NCBI GenBank assembly: GCA_030435675.1
Contig: CM059625.1
Span: 7,440,001-7,504,000 of the forward strand
From: Steinernema hermaphroditum
Taxonomy: Eukaryota; Nematoda; Chromadorea; Rhabditida; Steinernematidae
Length of the DNA: 64,000 nucleotides
Direction: 5' to 3'
In this document: one piece after another, positions 36,395 to 47,163 of the stretch
How positions within the stretch are numbered: position 1 is the stretch's first letter
Layout: each line of letters starts with the position of its first letter
Program-made: the position numbers and the translations under genes
Notes under the pieces: generated by a model
The model's database searches: none
Seen by the model: the letters and a program-made list of their open reading frames with translations, nothing else
What the model was told of the DNA's origin: nothing

Positions 36395-38728
36395 ATGGGG
36401 TCCACCGATTGTACTATGGGGCTGAAGTCGTTCACCAACGCAGCGGCCGTGGGCCTCAACTCTGTTGGCAACGGCCGAATTGGTGCGGCGTCCAGTGGCT
36501 CCGAAGAACCGTTGAACGTTAACCGTCTCAAACAGATCGACAAAATGCGCTCCGACGACGGCGAAGTGTGCAATCTGATTCCGCTGAGCGCTCCGTACGA
36601 GTCGACTGCCAACGGCACTCTGCGCCACTCTCTTCATGACATGAACGGTAGGCTCGATGTCCTATTTATGGCGAGTTGCGCACGAATCCCTCGAGACGTT
36701 GCGGTGTGCATCCACTAGGGCACGGAAGTTCATTACTTTCAGTCCATTGAAGAGTTCCTCGGGTGACGTTAATTAAACGGGACGAGTGGACGTGTCAGGT
36801 TCACACGGAACGGCGCTCTTTCGGACATCGCTTAAAAGCGATAAGAGGGGAATTGTTTTTTATAGAAATGATCGATGATGTGCTGTAGAATTGTTTTTTT
36901 GACGATGACATCCCCGTGCGACACCCGCAGGCCCGGTCCCTCACTCATTTATGCCGGGAAACTATGCCTTTTGATGAGCGGGACATAAATTCGGCTGCTT
37001 TCAGCATGTGAAACAGCTGGCAATACGCGGTGCTTAGTGTGGAGTTTCGTTGTTTATTGTGGTAAGGCTGTTCGCGGCTTCGATCCAATTGAAAATAATT
37101 GACTTCGCACCACCAATCCAACAACTGCTTACACCGATATTATTATTTTTTCTGCGCGACGGCTACGTAGCGATTAAAATGTTCCCGACTTCAGTGAAGC
37201 GTGTTCTTGCATTATTTTGCGAGCTCCTTTCAGACAACACTCGCTTTTGTCTTTCTGAAGAAATGGGAGTCGAGGACACTCGCAATTTGCCGAGTCGCTG
37301 TACGGAACCGTTTGAGGGCAAAACGGCCGAAGAGTCGAGTTCCGAGCAGGAAGAGGCAGACGAAGAGGTTTCCAACGTTTTCCGTCACGTCCAGATTCCG
37401 CCTACACACAGCTGGACCCCGAACAAGTCGCAGGTGCTGTGCTACTTGAACTCGGCCTCTACATTGCTTTTTAAGAAGACGGGTACCGAACTACAGGTAA
37501 TCGGTCATTCTGTCCGTTTTACAACCTTTTCGATGATTTACAACGTCTGTGCAGAAAATGTCTGCAGACGAGACGAAACGGCGGAAGGTGATAGCAGTGT
37601 CAGAGCAGCAAAGTAGGAAGAAAGGACCTTGGAGGCGTTGGCCAAAAGAGTGTTTAACATAGAAATTCGAGCTTAGCGAACACATGAACCATTTCGTTTG
37701 TTTGTTCACTCTTAAGTGCAGCCACTTTAGGAGCCAAACATTGGGATGATTTCGACTAGGAGGAGGACATTCCTCATTTGCCATCAGTTTCTTCCATTAA
37801 TAAACAAACCACTAAGTAAGAGCGGGACGCCGAAAAGAGCCGCGCGGGAGTGCTTCGATCACAAAAGGGTCTGCTCGTTGAAGCGGAACAAATTTGCGCA
37901 TTTCGATTTCGGGCCCTGGAAGGATGAAAGTTCTCGTACGCACATCCAGTCCTGGAAAAAAGTGTAACGACCCGAAAAAAGCACGATGCTTGCAGGTCAC
38001 CGATTCCGCAGGATTTCCCCTTTTCGACATTTGGGTCAAGATGGATTGCTTCCGACAAACTCTGGTCCTCGAGTCCTATGGCCGGATTGTTCTTCTCCTC
38101 ACCGATAACACCAATCTTTTCGGCTTCTCTACAAGGAAATCGGAGCCCCCAACGATTACAATCTACGACTGGAACCACGAGATCTTTGGCTACTTCGTTC
38201 CAGGTGCCTTCCACGGTTTTAAGTGTGACCTTTACACTGTCCTCTTCCAGGCGACCCGTTCATAATAGAGAATGCTAAGAAAATGACTATAGCCAAGCTG
38301 ATCAATTTGGAAATGGCCGAGGGCAGGTAAGATGCTGCTCGTTGCGAAAGGCGTCAGAGCGTAAAATCGGTCAACGAGCGTCGAAAATTGGACCGAGACT
38401 CCGACGGCTTTGAGAGTCGAAACGGAAAGCTCGTCATTCCGTTTCGAGTGACTGCGCTTTGATGTCGACAAAGACATTGGACAGATGTGAATTTGGTCTC
38501 TTTAGAACGAGCAGTTTGTGGCAGTGCGTTCTTGAAGGAAGTGGCGAAGAGATCGCAAGTCTCGAAGACTGCAAGACTCTCAGATATTCCGGAAACGTTG
38601 GCTTCCAAGTGCGACTTCTCACGCTTGCGGCGGCGGTCCGAATTGCCACAATGCGAAGAACGCAACCCCGAGCCAGATGCTGCTGCATCTCTCGCATCTT
38701 CAGCTGTTGCTCTTGTGGGTCCAGATAG
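36395..38728 (+). CDS. Unassigned protein with a possible scramblase/tubby-like fold
   Basis: Six exons can be joined in frame. Exon 1 (36395-36647) is low in conserved features (FTNAAAVGLNSVGNGRIG). A 0.6-kb intron leads to DNTRFCLSEEMGVED, an acidic stretch, then HSWTPNKSQVLCYLNSASTLL and TGTELQ. Later exons give KMSADETKRRKVIAVSEQQ, VTDSAGFPLFDIWVKM, LESYGRIVLLLTDNTNLFGF, ITIYDWNHEIFGYFVPG, DPFIIENAKKMTIAKLI and LEDCKTLRYSGNVGFQV. The end is a hydrophobic helix (RLLTLAAAVRIATM) and a Cys-rich tail (CCCISRIFSCCSC) before TAG at 38726-38728. Alternating beta-strand blocks ending in a buried hydrophobic helix fit the phospholipid scramblase/tubby C-terminal superfamily. That is inference without a search. 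The tail cysteines could be lipidated. Confidence 0.5.
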
Positions 38729-39091
38729 GAGGCGCTGTGGAAACATCTCAAGGCAATTCTTCTGTGATGCAAAAATTGAAATCACTGGATACTATACGGG
38801 TGCAAAAACACAGTCGGATAAAAACTTTCGCCTACAGCTGTGTACCACTCAAGAACAAGTTTCCACGTAATTCACTTTGCATTTATGCAATTGAGCTGGC
38901 CGTGGAAAACCGATAATTTGAAAGGCATACGTACTCGGCTCACCCAAACACGCCGTTCGGATAACAGGGGGAATTTATGCTCATGCATAAGGCTCGTAAA
39001 TAAGCGCTAATATTCATGGAGAGGGAGAACAAAGCGCTTTATTGTCCAGCAATGGCGTTTGCTCGTCCGGAGAGAGTCGTACACGATGTTT

Positions 39092-39208
39092 TCATCTTCT
39101 GAGCGTCACTTCGATGAGCGATACGACGATTAAGCCAAAGATGACAATTACAGGGATCGCGCTGATAGCGGTAAATCCGTTTGGGAGCGATAATTGCCAA
39201 TTCTGCAT
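39092..39208 (-). CDS. Candidate 38-residue single-span membrane micropeptide
   Basis: An ATG at 39208-39206 opens a 38-codon frame, MQNWQLSLPNGF followed by a hydrophobic span (AISAIPVIVIFGLIVVSLI) and a short charged end (EVTLRR), with TGA at 39094-39092. An in-frame TAA lies five codons upstream of the ATG, so it is not simply an internal part of a longer frame unless an acceptor lies between them. It could also be the last exon of an undetected gene or a chance ORF. No family is recognised. Confidence 0.3.
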   Translation of the reverse strand: MQNWQLSLPNGFTAISAIPVIVIFGLIVVSLIEVTLRR

Positions 39209-40102
39209 TTGACGGCAGCATTAAGAGGCTAATTGGTTTTGTGTGTGCGGGTGGCAGTGCTGATTGAGGCCCGTGCAGAGGGATAGAGAATTCTGAAAGA
39301 GAGACTTTATGCTCACAAAAAGAAGACTGGAGTGGGGAACCATTGAGAATTATTCGACGTTACACGCTCTCACTGAGACTTCTGCTGCCAAATCATGAGA
39401 ACACGGGTTGTCTTCCCGAATAAAGGTCGAATAAGCACACTGCAGTCGGCTGTCTTTTTTTACCTTCAGTGCAGGGCACAGCATCAGAGTCAAGCGCGCT
39501 GATTCCAGCAATTTGTGCGGGCATTGCAGAGACCGATTTCGGTAAAAACGCAGACGGTAGAGCACAACCAGGCAGGAATCTCATCATCGGAGCGACTGGC
39601 GGCACGGTCTCCGGAGTTGCAGCACAACTTGAGAACGAATGATTCGACCGACCGCATCCGACAAAAACTAAAGGTATACGAAATCATGTGAAGGCGCAGA
39701 AAATTGGAAGTAGTCCAAAGCGACAAAGGCAGGCAATGGTTGGCCCCTTCTAAATTCTATTTAATGTCTATAAGTGCCTTGTTACCTGATACATTCGAAA
39801 TCGATCAGTTTTCAGCACAAAAATACGGAATGCGGAAAACTCCTATGTTTGAAAGTCATCCGAGGGATCTTCGAAAAAGATGACTGTTTCATCGTAGATT
39901 TCAATTATTTTCGTGCAGTTTTTAAATTAAATATTCGTCATACAGGGACATTCTTGCTTAGGAACTGTTTGAAGCAAACAGATGTGAAGAGCACCAATGT
40001 AAGGCCCCCTTGAAGGCAGGGCCACATTGTTTGATTTCCTTCAGGGCGCTCACGAAGAAGAGAGAAATGATCGTGGAATGTTTTCACTGAGAAACGAAGT
40101 TA

Positions 40103-40324
40103 TGTCTTTGATATGGGTATTTTCCGATCGGTCGGGTCGTCCACTTGTTCTCCGAGTGAGCGGTCGTTCTTGGCCATCGTTGATAGCATCATGAATGTCC
40201 CAGCTGTCAGAAGGCTTGGAACAGCAGTGAGCAACGTCTTGCCAAGAAGATTGTCACAACCGAACCGATGATGGCTTTCCGTTCCGCTAGCTGTGCCCCA
40301 CCGCCATGCCTCGGCTGGATTCAT
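40103..40324 (-). CDS. Unassigned short ORF with one hydrophobic segment
   Basis: Reads MNPAEAWRWGTASG then a hydrophobic stretch (LLTAVPSLLTAGTFMML) and a charged end (NDRSLGEQVDDPTDRK). No homology recognised. It may be one exon of an unresolved minus-strand gene together with the ORF at 40768-41049. Spurious coding is quite possible. Confidence 0.2.
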
Positions 40325-40704
40325 CTTTTTGTCGATTCGACACCCGCGCTTCGGCCTTTGATATTGCGGAAGAAGTTATCAGCAGTGAACTCTGGCTAAA
40401 CGTGAATGAGCTGATCTAGAATAGGAAACCTGCTTGAAGCCCGGTTTTGGAAATCATTGGACAAATCATTGGACCCTACGAAGATCGTTATGAGCTTCTT
40501 ACGATTCTAGTCGAGATCTATGCCAACATTCTGGTGATTCTTCGGACGTAAATAAAGTTCTTCCGCTTAAACATGATCCGTGCAAGTTAACCTGCCCATT
40601 TTTTCCTTATTTTACTCGACAAAAGATTTCAGATGTCGAATAAATGCATAAATGTTTGGTGTAGGATGTGGTGACATGGATATTGCTCTTCATAAAACCC
40701 ACAG

Positions 40705-40746
40705 CTTTTCTTTAACCGGTTTTTCTTTAACCGCTTTTCTTTAACC
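40705..40746. repeat. Short tandem repeat, about 14 bp x 3
   Basis: Three near-identical copies of CTTTTCTTTAACCG (40705-40718, 40719-40733 with one extra base, 40734-40746). Probably replication slippage. Confidence 0.8.
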
Positions 40747-40767
40747 TTTCTGACTGCATATACGCAC

Positions 40768-41049
40768 TTAACCCCAGCGAGACCCTCTCAGTCCCTCTGT
40801 AAAAACACGAAACCTGCACATAATGCTCGATGCTTGAAGATGCCGAAAATCCTGATCACTGTGTTCATGTTCTTTGATTAAAGATCTTCTGTTTGTGTCA
40901 TATAACACGAATTCGTTCGGTAGAGGAGTTCGTATTTCCAGTGAAGCATCCCCCTCCAATTGGAAATGCGATTCCTCTGTAATCACACGAGACTTCTTGA
41001 ACTCATCGAGTACAGCCAGTAAAGCCGCCTTAACACTTTCATACATCAT
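40768..41049 (-). CDS. Unassigned coding-like exon
   Basis: Begins with ATG immediately after an AAACTTCAG acceptor (at about 41050). It encodes MYESVKAALLAVLDEFKKSR and a mixed amphipathic sequence (ESHFQLEGDASLEIRTP, FVLYDTNRRSLIKEHEH). Composition looks protein-coding, but I recognise no domain. A donor-like GTTTCG occurs within the frame after SIMCR, so the true exon may end there. Partners were not found. Confidence 0.3.
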   Translation of the reverse strand: MMYESVKAALLAVLDEFKKSRVITEESHFQLEGDASLEIRTPLPNEFVLYDTNRRSLIKEHEHSDQDFRHLQASSIMCRFRVFTEGLRGSRWG

Positions 41050-42377
41050 CTGAAGTTTCCGCTATTGTGTATATATATGTGTGTGCAGAGTTCGTCTTTA
41101 TTACACCAGCAGACAGTTCATAGGGGAACGAAGGCACACTTAACATAGATTCTAAAGGCAACGGTTAATGTGATTTTGTATTCAGACCTCGTTTTTCGAA
41201 TTTTCTATTGCGCAGTTTCTCTTTTTCTCGATTCAGCTCTTCTGGCTGTAAGACACATACTTAAAGGCATTTGTAACAATTGAATCTGTGTATTCAACCT
41301 ACAATCAACATGGTCCAAAAAAAAAACAGAATTAGACGTATCTCTTTGGTTGGTATCCAGAAAAGAATCGCCACTTGCCAATCAGGTGTGTATAAAAAGC
41401 GTGGTGTTCTTTGCCCTCCGCTTTTCCATATAAACCCTTAAAACGAGGCCACTTTACAACTGATAATAGTGCATGTTTGAATCCAATCGAAATTATATAG
41501 ATGTATACCATTCGAACAACAAGGAAGGTTTTTACTCTTCGTTGGAGAACAGTGATAAGGCTGAGCACTTCTGGGTGCCCCCTTCGACGACAGCGACTCG
41601 CTTCATGTGATCTCTGTACTTTGCCTTCTTCCCAGGAAACCCACTACACTCGACAAACAACTTTCTCTTTTCCGAGATATACTTATTATTATAACATAAA
41701 TTATAAACATCATCTATTCTCTAACAACGTAAAAACGACAACAAGAATTGAAATAATAACGAAAAGGATCACTTATTTGGTACATTTGGACAATAAATGA
41801 ATATGTTGTACGAAAATACATTTCTGAAGGGCAAACGTAACAAAGATAGAAATTTGAGAAAAGGGGTCGGGTTGTTCCTTAGGCAAAGGCGCAAACTGAC
41901 CCCTTATGAGGTAAGTTCACCACGTACTTTTCGTTGTTGAACAAACAGACAGGAAGAGTGGGCATTATAGAATATCTGTGGGCGAAGACACGATTGGAAC
42001 TTAAAATAGATTGGAGTGAGAGAACTATATAGAGACCAGTGTGTGGAGAAACAAAAGAGAAGAACGTTTCTCGAGAAATGCAAGAAGACCGGGTGGTTCG
42101 AGGGGAACTGAGCCCCTCGCAACAACACGAAACTACACCGTAAGTTCACATTGGTTGTGGATCCCGCAATCAAGGTTTTTGTTAGCAGTAAGTGGAACTA
42201 GAACTAAAGTAATGTACATGGTATCGACAGCGAACGATTTGCACTAAAGTGACTGAGAATGAACAATGTGCGGCAAGTACGAGATGTTTCTATCAAGTAA
42301 CTTTGGCGGTGAAGGGCAAGTAGTATATACAATCGTTTGGAACTAACTCTAGTAGACTAAGCGACGGAACGGAGTGC

Positions 42378-45300
42378 TTACATAAACTTGAAGCTGAACT
42401 CCTGTCCTGCTGTGGCTCCCGACTGGGAAACGGGGTCGAAATACTGCTGCGTCATGAACGAGTTCATGGAATTCACGGTTCCCATCGTGCTGGCAGCATT
42501 CTGACCGATGAATCCCCCTGTTGGAAGACTAGGATACGGTATGTAGAAGTTGTAGGGGTATGGCTGAGATGGTTGAGCAGTCTGCGGCGTTGAGGGGACT
42601 GTGGGTGAATGCAGATTCTCGGGTTGTGAGGCAGGAGAGGAACACAGCGGCAGACAGGAGGACTCGTCGGCACTGGGTAACACGATGGGGTCGAGTTTCT
42701 GCGGCACAGGCACGAAGCCGACGTTTCCGTTGACAAGCGGTGGGGTGATCTGACTCGGCTCGGGAATCTTCGGCTGAGGAGTTGGAATCTGTTGCATGTA
42801 GTTGAGCGGAGAGTTCATAGCAGGTGATGAGTGGATTGCAGCTGATACTGGAGAGTCGACACTTTCAGAAACCTGCGTCTGAGTGGAGACGTCAGAGCGT
42901 TCTTTGCTCGTCGGCGAAGGAATCACATTGTCGATGGGGTTCTCAATGAAGATCTCCACCAGAAACGGATCGATCACTTGGCAACCGAACATTTTTCCCA
43001 ATTGTACATTTTCACCTATGAGTGAAGACACTTTCTGAAAGCTCGAAATACAATTTGTCCATTCGAAGAACAGTACCGCTAGATTTGGCAGCAACAAAAG
43101 AAGATTTCCGAAGCGAGAAGTCGAAGCGGCAATCGACTGATCGGCCCTGTCTCGGATGCACTGGAAGAGAGCAGTCTGAATGCGGTCCCGTAGAGCAGAC
43201 AATGCTGAGGCACAAGCGTTACTTATGCCGGGACATTCTGAAGGCGTCTGTGTTAGCTCAGCGACCGTCTCACGTTTTACCCGTGTCAAGCAGTATCATG
43301 GCGTTGAGTGCCACTATCTCCGTTTCGTTCATCATCAACTTTCGCATCGGCACAACGAGTTCGTCAATCATTCGCGCCGTGAAGTTGTTCGACAAAAACC
43401 TAGAAATGTTAACCCGGTTGTAGAGTGCGCATTTTTCCCCTACTGGGTATCACTCAAATGTCGTGGAGCCACGCGGGGAATAACCGTTCTATTGCAGAGG
43501 CAGATGTGATCTGTGTCCGAGCATGCCTGAACGGTCCTAACGGCTTGCACAAACGCACAAAAGGGAGCGAACGCGTTCTTCAAAATATTGATCTGAAATC
43601 AAGGACTAATCATGGCTTCCCTATCACGGCACACCTTTTCTCTGGGATTGTTGAGGCTTGCGAGTGAGAACAAAGAGTCGATCCAGTCAATCGCATAGAC
43701 AATGTATCTGCGCATCGCCTGCGAGAGCTGCTCCACGCTGGCCGTTCTTCCTACTTCGTAGCACATCTCAAAAGTCCCCATCAACCGCGCTCTCTCTCTC
43801 TAATTGCCCCTCACCGGAATTCGCTGGTCGTCCAGCATGTATTTGTTGTTGAACAATGTGTACAAATCAACATCCGGATCCGGTTTTATTCTTGCAATCC
43901 CGATTGGAGAACCAAGAGTGGAGCATTTGCTCACGGGCTCCTGGGCTTGCATCTCGATTTCCATAAGATAACTGAGGAGAGCATCCTCTTGTTGTGAGCT
44001 GAAAAAATGTACTGTGTGGTGTACGAAAATGCTAGTATAATTATCAGGAATATTCTTTTGTGTTTTCCTCTCTACGAGTTTTGCCTTGAAATGTTCCCTG
44101 CAGTATTGCATACCTCGTCGACCGGCTCTCTTGAATGCCGGAAGAGCAATTGCTCGACAGTATGGCGAAAAATGCGTCCAACCTGTTTTCCCTCTTCTTT
44201 CTTTTCATTCAGCCGTTTCCCTTCGTCTTACCTAACGACCGACTTGCTGTTACAAACTTGCTGTTACAACGCGCACAAGCAAAAGTACTGTGAAACAGCC
44301 TGACGCAGTCATAAATTTCGACCATCTATTGCTTCATAGCTCTAATTTCATTCTCGTTCCTTTTTTGCGTTCTCCAAGAAAGAAATTATGAAATGAAAGG
44401 GAAGGGAAGGAGCCCGAGGGAGGGGAGGGAAGGCTTGAAAGCGAAGACGAAATGGAGCAAAGGCGCGGGAAGAGCTAATAATCGAACGGAGCACGTGCGC
44501 GTTCACGTGAACAACGTGCGCGTCTCTCCGATTCGCAGAAGGCTGTCAGTCGGAACAGCTGATAGAGAGGAGGGAAGGCGGTGTATGAGAGAGCGCAGAG
44601 AGGCTGCGGCTTTGAGAAAAACAACGCCGCGCGGAGAAACAAACAACTCGAAAACAAGGAGTTTGGACGCCGTCGGAACGCAATTTTGCTAGCGAAGTGA
44701 ACAATGACACCCTTGTTTTTAAAGATCACATCCTCAAGAACGTGTGTTCACTTGTTTTTGTTGTGCTTCGTTTTTTTTGTTCTTTCACTTGAGATTAAAC
44801 TCTGAGTTACCCATGCAAGTCGTTTCCAGGCGATGGAAGGGAGCTGTCTTCGCGTTTCAGTTTTTTCCGCCTCGGATTCTTTTGTTTGCCAATTATGTCA
44901 CGGTCGGGGCGAATCGCTGAAACGGAGAAATTGCACCTGACAACTGTGCGTTTAAATTAACAGCGGTCCCTATCATTATTTAATGTACATTAGTGCAGAT
45001 ATACTTCGATTTCAAAGGACGCTGGGTACACGCGGCCGCCTTGCACTTTCACATTCCAGTGCGCACTAAAAGGGTTCCTTCCTTCACCGAAGGAGGGTCC
45101 CCAAAGAAGCAATTAGCTAAGCGACTGATTTAATAGAGGTCGAGCTCTCTAAACACGAATTTGTGATGTCTATTTAAGCGCTGTTTCCGCCAAAACCGTT
45201 CACGCGTGAGGAGATTACTGCGAAAAGCGAAACTCGACGCCGCTGAACGCCAACGCATTTCGTTTGCCTTCGGGATCACTTACCATCTGGTTCCATGCCC

Positions 45301-45605
45301 ACATTCAAACAGCGTTGAAAACGGCAGTAACGGCATGCGTTTCGTTGATCTATAAGTGGGCTCTGGGCTTAGGAACTCTCTGAGGTCGATTACAGTACCT
45401 TTGTCAATGCTACATTTCTGCATGAATCGGCATGTATACGTCTGATTCGAGCGTATTGTGCGTCGAAAAAACCCTATACAGCTCAGTGGAGTAAAAATCA
45501 TTGGAATTTCCGCTCGTTACCTTTACATCCGTAGCAGGCCATGACGCCGTAATGCTTTCCGGCCGACTTGTCACCACATACCATACACGTTCCTTCCAGG
45601 TCCAT
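42378..45605 (-). CDS. HNF4-type supplementary nuclear hormone receptor
   Basis: Zinc-finger transcription factor. The DNA-binding domain begins right after an acceptor at ATG 45605. Zinc finger 1 is [21 protein letters not shown], broken by an intron after CYGCK. The P-box region is CYGCKGFFRR, then [16 protein letters not shown], and zinc finger 2 ends [20 protein letters not shown] at 45.28-45.34 kb. After a long intron of more than 1.2 kb, LBD exons give [74 protein letters not shown] with [12 protein letters not shown], and [17 protein letters not shown] with [19 protein letters not shown] Pro/Ser/Gln-rich F domain of about 150 residues follows to the stop at 42378. The DBD resembles the nhr-35/nhr-49 group, but no orthologue is claimed. 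One junction needs a TTTTGAG acceptor at 43767. Confidence 0.92.
44399..44429 (+). other. Candidate G-quadruplex in the long receptor intron
   Basis: G-tracts of three or four at 44399-44401, 44404-44406, 44418-44420, 44422-44425 and 44427-44429 on the plus strand, inside a purine-rich stretch (about 44395-44480). The receptor transcript carries the C-rich complement. Confidence 0.45.
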
Positions 45606-46680
45606 TTCCCTGTAATCAACGCAAGATCAGTAGTGGTAACGAGTTCGGTAATTGAATTCGGAAAGAAAAATGAGTTTCGACAGCGGAAAAAGGAAAACGG
45701 TGACAAACGCGAGAAAGGCCCTGGAATCAACGAGGCAAGAACACTCAGGCGGGCAGAGATGACTCTTCATGTCGACTCCTGATTCACAAGTGGAAAGAGA
45801 GAGGAGGGAAGGAGGCAGGGGAGAATTTACTCTGAAGTCTGCGAATATACTTACTTTCTACGAAAGAATTAATGGAAGGGGCCTTGCGTGAAGGGAGCAC
45901 AAATGTAGCAAAAACAATTCCTTCGGGCAGAATTTCAAACGAATTGGCGATGGAAAGGAACATCTTCTAAGGCGTTTCTTATGGTGCCAGCATATGGAAG
46001 GAGTGTAATGTAAGGGTTTGAAGCAAAAAAAAAACGCCAAACAATGGTAATTGGACATTCAAAACGTAAATGAATAAGATATGCTGGTTGGGCTCATCGT
46101 GCGGAAAACGGGAGGAAGAGTGCAATGGCAACAGGAGAAAAAGCGGTGCAAACCGCGAAATCCCCGGAGAGAGTTGGAAGCGTGTGAGGGTCCCATTGGT
46201 GCGCTCCCCTGCGACATGCGAAAACTATTGTAATAGGATTTCATTAGGGTATTTTACAACGATACGCAATGACGTGACGGAAAGGAATAATGAAACACAG
46301 GCTGATGCGGAAGGGCACTGGGGAAAGAACCTGAATTTCAATCACACAACCAACACTGCGCACTCCACACACGCATATATACATAGACGTTGAAAAGGGG
46401 AGACATTCACATACACATAGCACAGAGGTTGTACGGACGCGGCGGCGCTTTTTAATGCTTTCGGTACCGAAACCACGCCGCCGGATCTGCGCATCGAGCA
46501 GTGGGCCGATTGAAGTCCGGTGAGGTAGGATGCGGATGAACGAAGAAAGGGAATAGCGGTGGAAGGCCATCAGCAATGCTGCTTTCCTCTGCTCAGCTTA
46601 TCACCTTAACGTCTATGCAGATGTTTTTCCGTCGTTATCTGCCAGCTCATGTAAACACTTTTATCGGGTGCCCAACGAGA
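45606..46680. other. Receptor upstream region
   Basis: No supported gene in about 1.1 kb. An AAAAAAAAAA run lies near 46026-46034. It may contain the receptor promoter or further 5' exons, since the coding start sits directly after a splice acceptor. Confidence 0.35.
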
Positions 46681-47163
46681 CTACTCGTCTTCTACCTGTA
46701 CAGTCCATCCAGCCCCAGCTCCTTGTAAAATACTACCGTAACCATCGAGGAAACCCCAACTGGGTTTCCTCGAAAGTTTGCCTTTTGTTTGTGTAATGTT
46801 GCCACGCCCCGTCAAATTTTGATCTCCACGTGTTTCAGTTTGATCTCTGTCGCGCGTCGTCCGACTGCGACCATTAGCCTTGCGTAGAGGGACGCAGCAC
46901 GCAACTCTCTGTTCCAAATACAGATTGTCGGAAATTGACAACCACAAATCGAACATCGTCACGCAGAGGCCGTAAGAGACGACAACAAAAATACTTTTGA
47001 GGGGCAACAACACAAATAAGCACATCGCGAAAATAGTTCCACATATCACGTTTTTGGCGAAGATTAAAAAAACGATCACGATAGGCGGATAAAAGGTTGA
47101 ACATGCTGATCGACATTGGAGACAGCCGGTTTTCGCTGTCCTCGAGAAAACAACACGAGCCAC
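46681..47163 (-). CDS. Unassigned 160-codon ORF, possible membrane protein
   Basis: Starts MARVVFSRTAKTGC and carries two adjacent hydrophobic stretches (PPIVIVFLIFAKNVICGTIF and FVLLPLKSIFVVVSYGLC). A polar, Arg/Thr/Gly-rich end includes LSRKPSWGFLDGYGS. No family recognised. A second frame on the same strand (46874-47206) is also open over the hydrophobic part, which weakens the case. No splice context was established. A 12-bp hairpin lies within its 3' part. Confidence 0.25.
   Translation of the reverse strand: MARVVFSRTAKTGCLQCRSACSTFYPPIVIVFLIFAKNVICGTIFAMCLFVLLPLKSIFVVVSYGLCVTMFDLWLSISDNLYLEQRVACCVPLRKANGRSRTTRDRDQTETRGDQNLTGRGNITQTKGKLSRKPSWGFLDGYGSILQGAGAGWTVQVEDE
46745..46773. repeat. 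Perfect 12-bp inverted repeat, 5-base loop
   Basis: Arms at 46745-46756 (TCGAGGAAACCC) and 46762-46773 with the loop CAACT. This is a strong stem for either transcript. It could be a regulatory hairpin or the remnant of a small inverted-repeat element. Confidence 0.7.

Larger units (their letters stand above)
38729..42377. other. 3.6-kb sparse region
   Basis: No complete gene recognised. It contains small candidate ORFs described separately (39092-39208, 40103-40324, 40768-41049) and one plus-strand candidate exon at 39470-39542, bordered by a CCTTCAG acceptor and a GTAAAA donor and reading QGTASESSALIPAICAGIAE. A short tandem repeat lies at 40705-40746. From 41.1 to 42.3 kb the sequence is AT-rich and shows nothing. 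Confidence 0.35.

Noticed and set aside
44393..44692. Plus-strand ORF rich in Arg/Gly/Lys
   Set aside because: A product of the purine-rich tract inside the receptor intron, with no coding signature.
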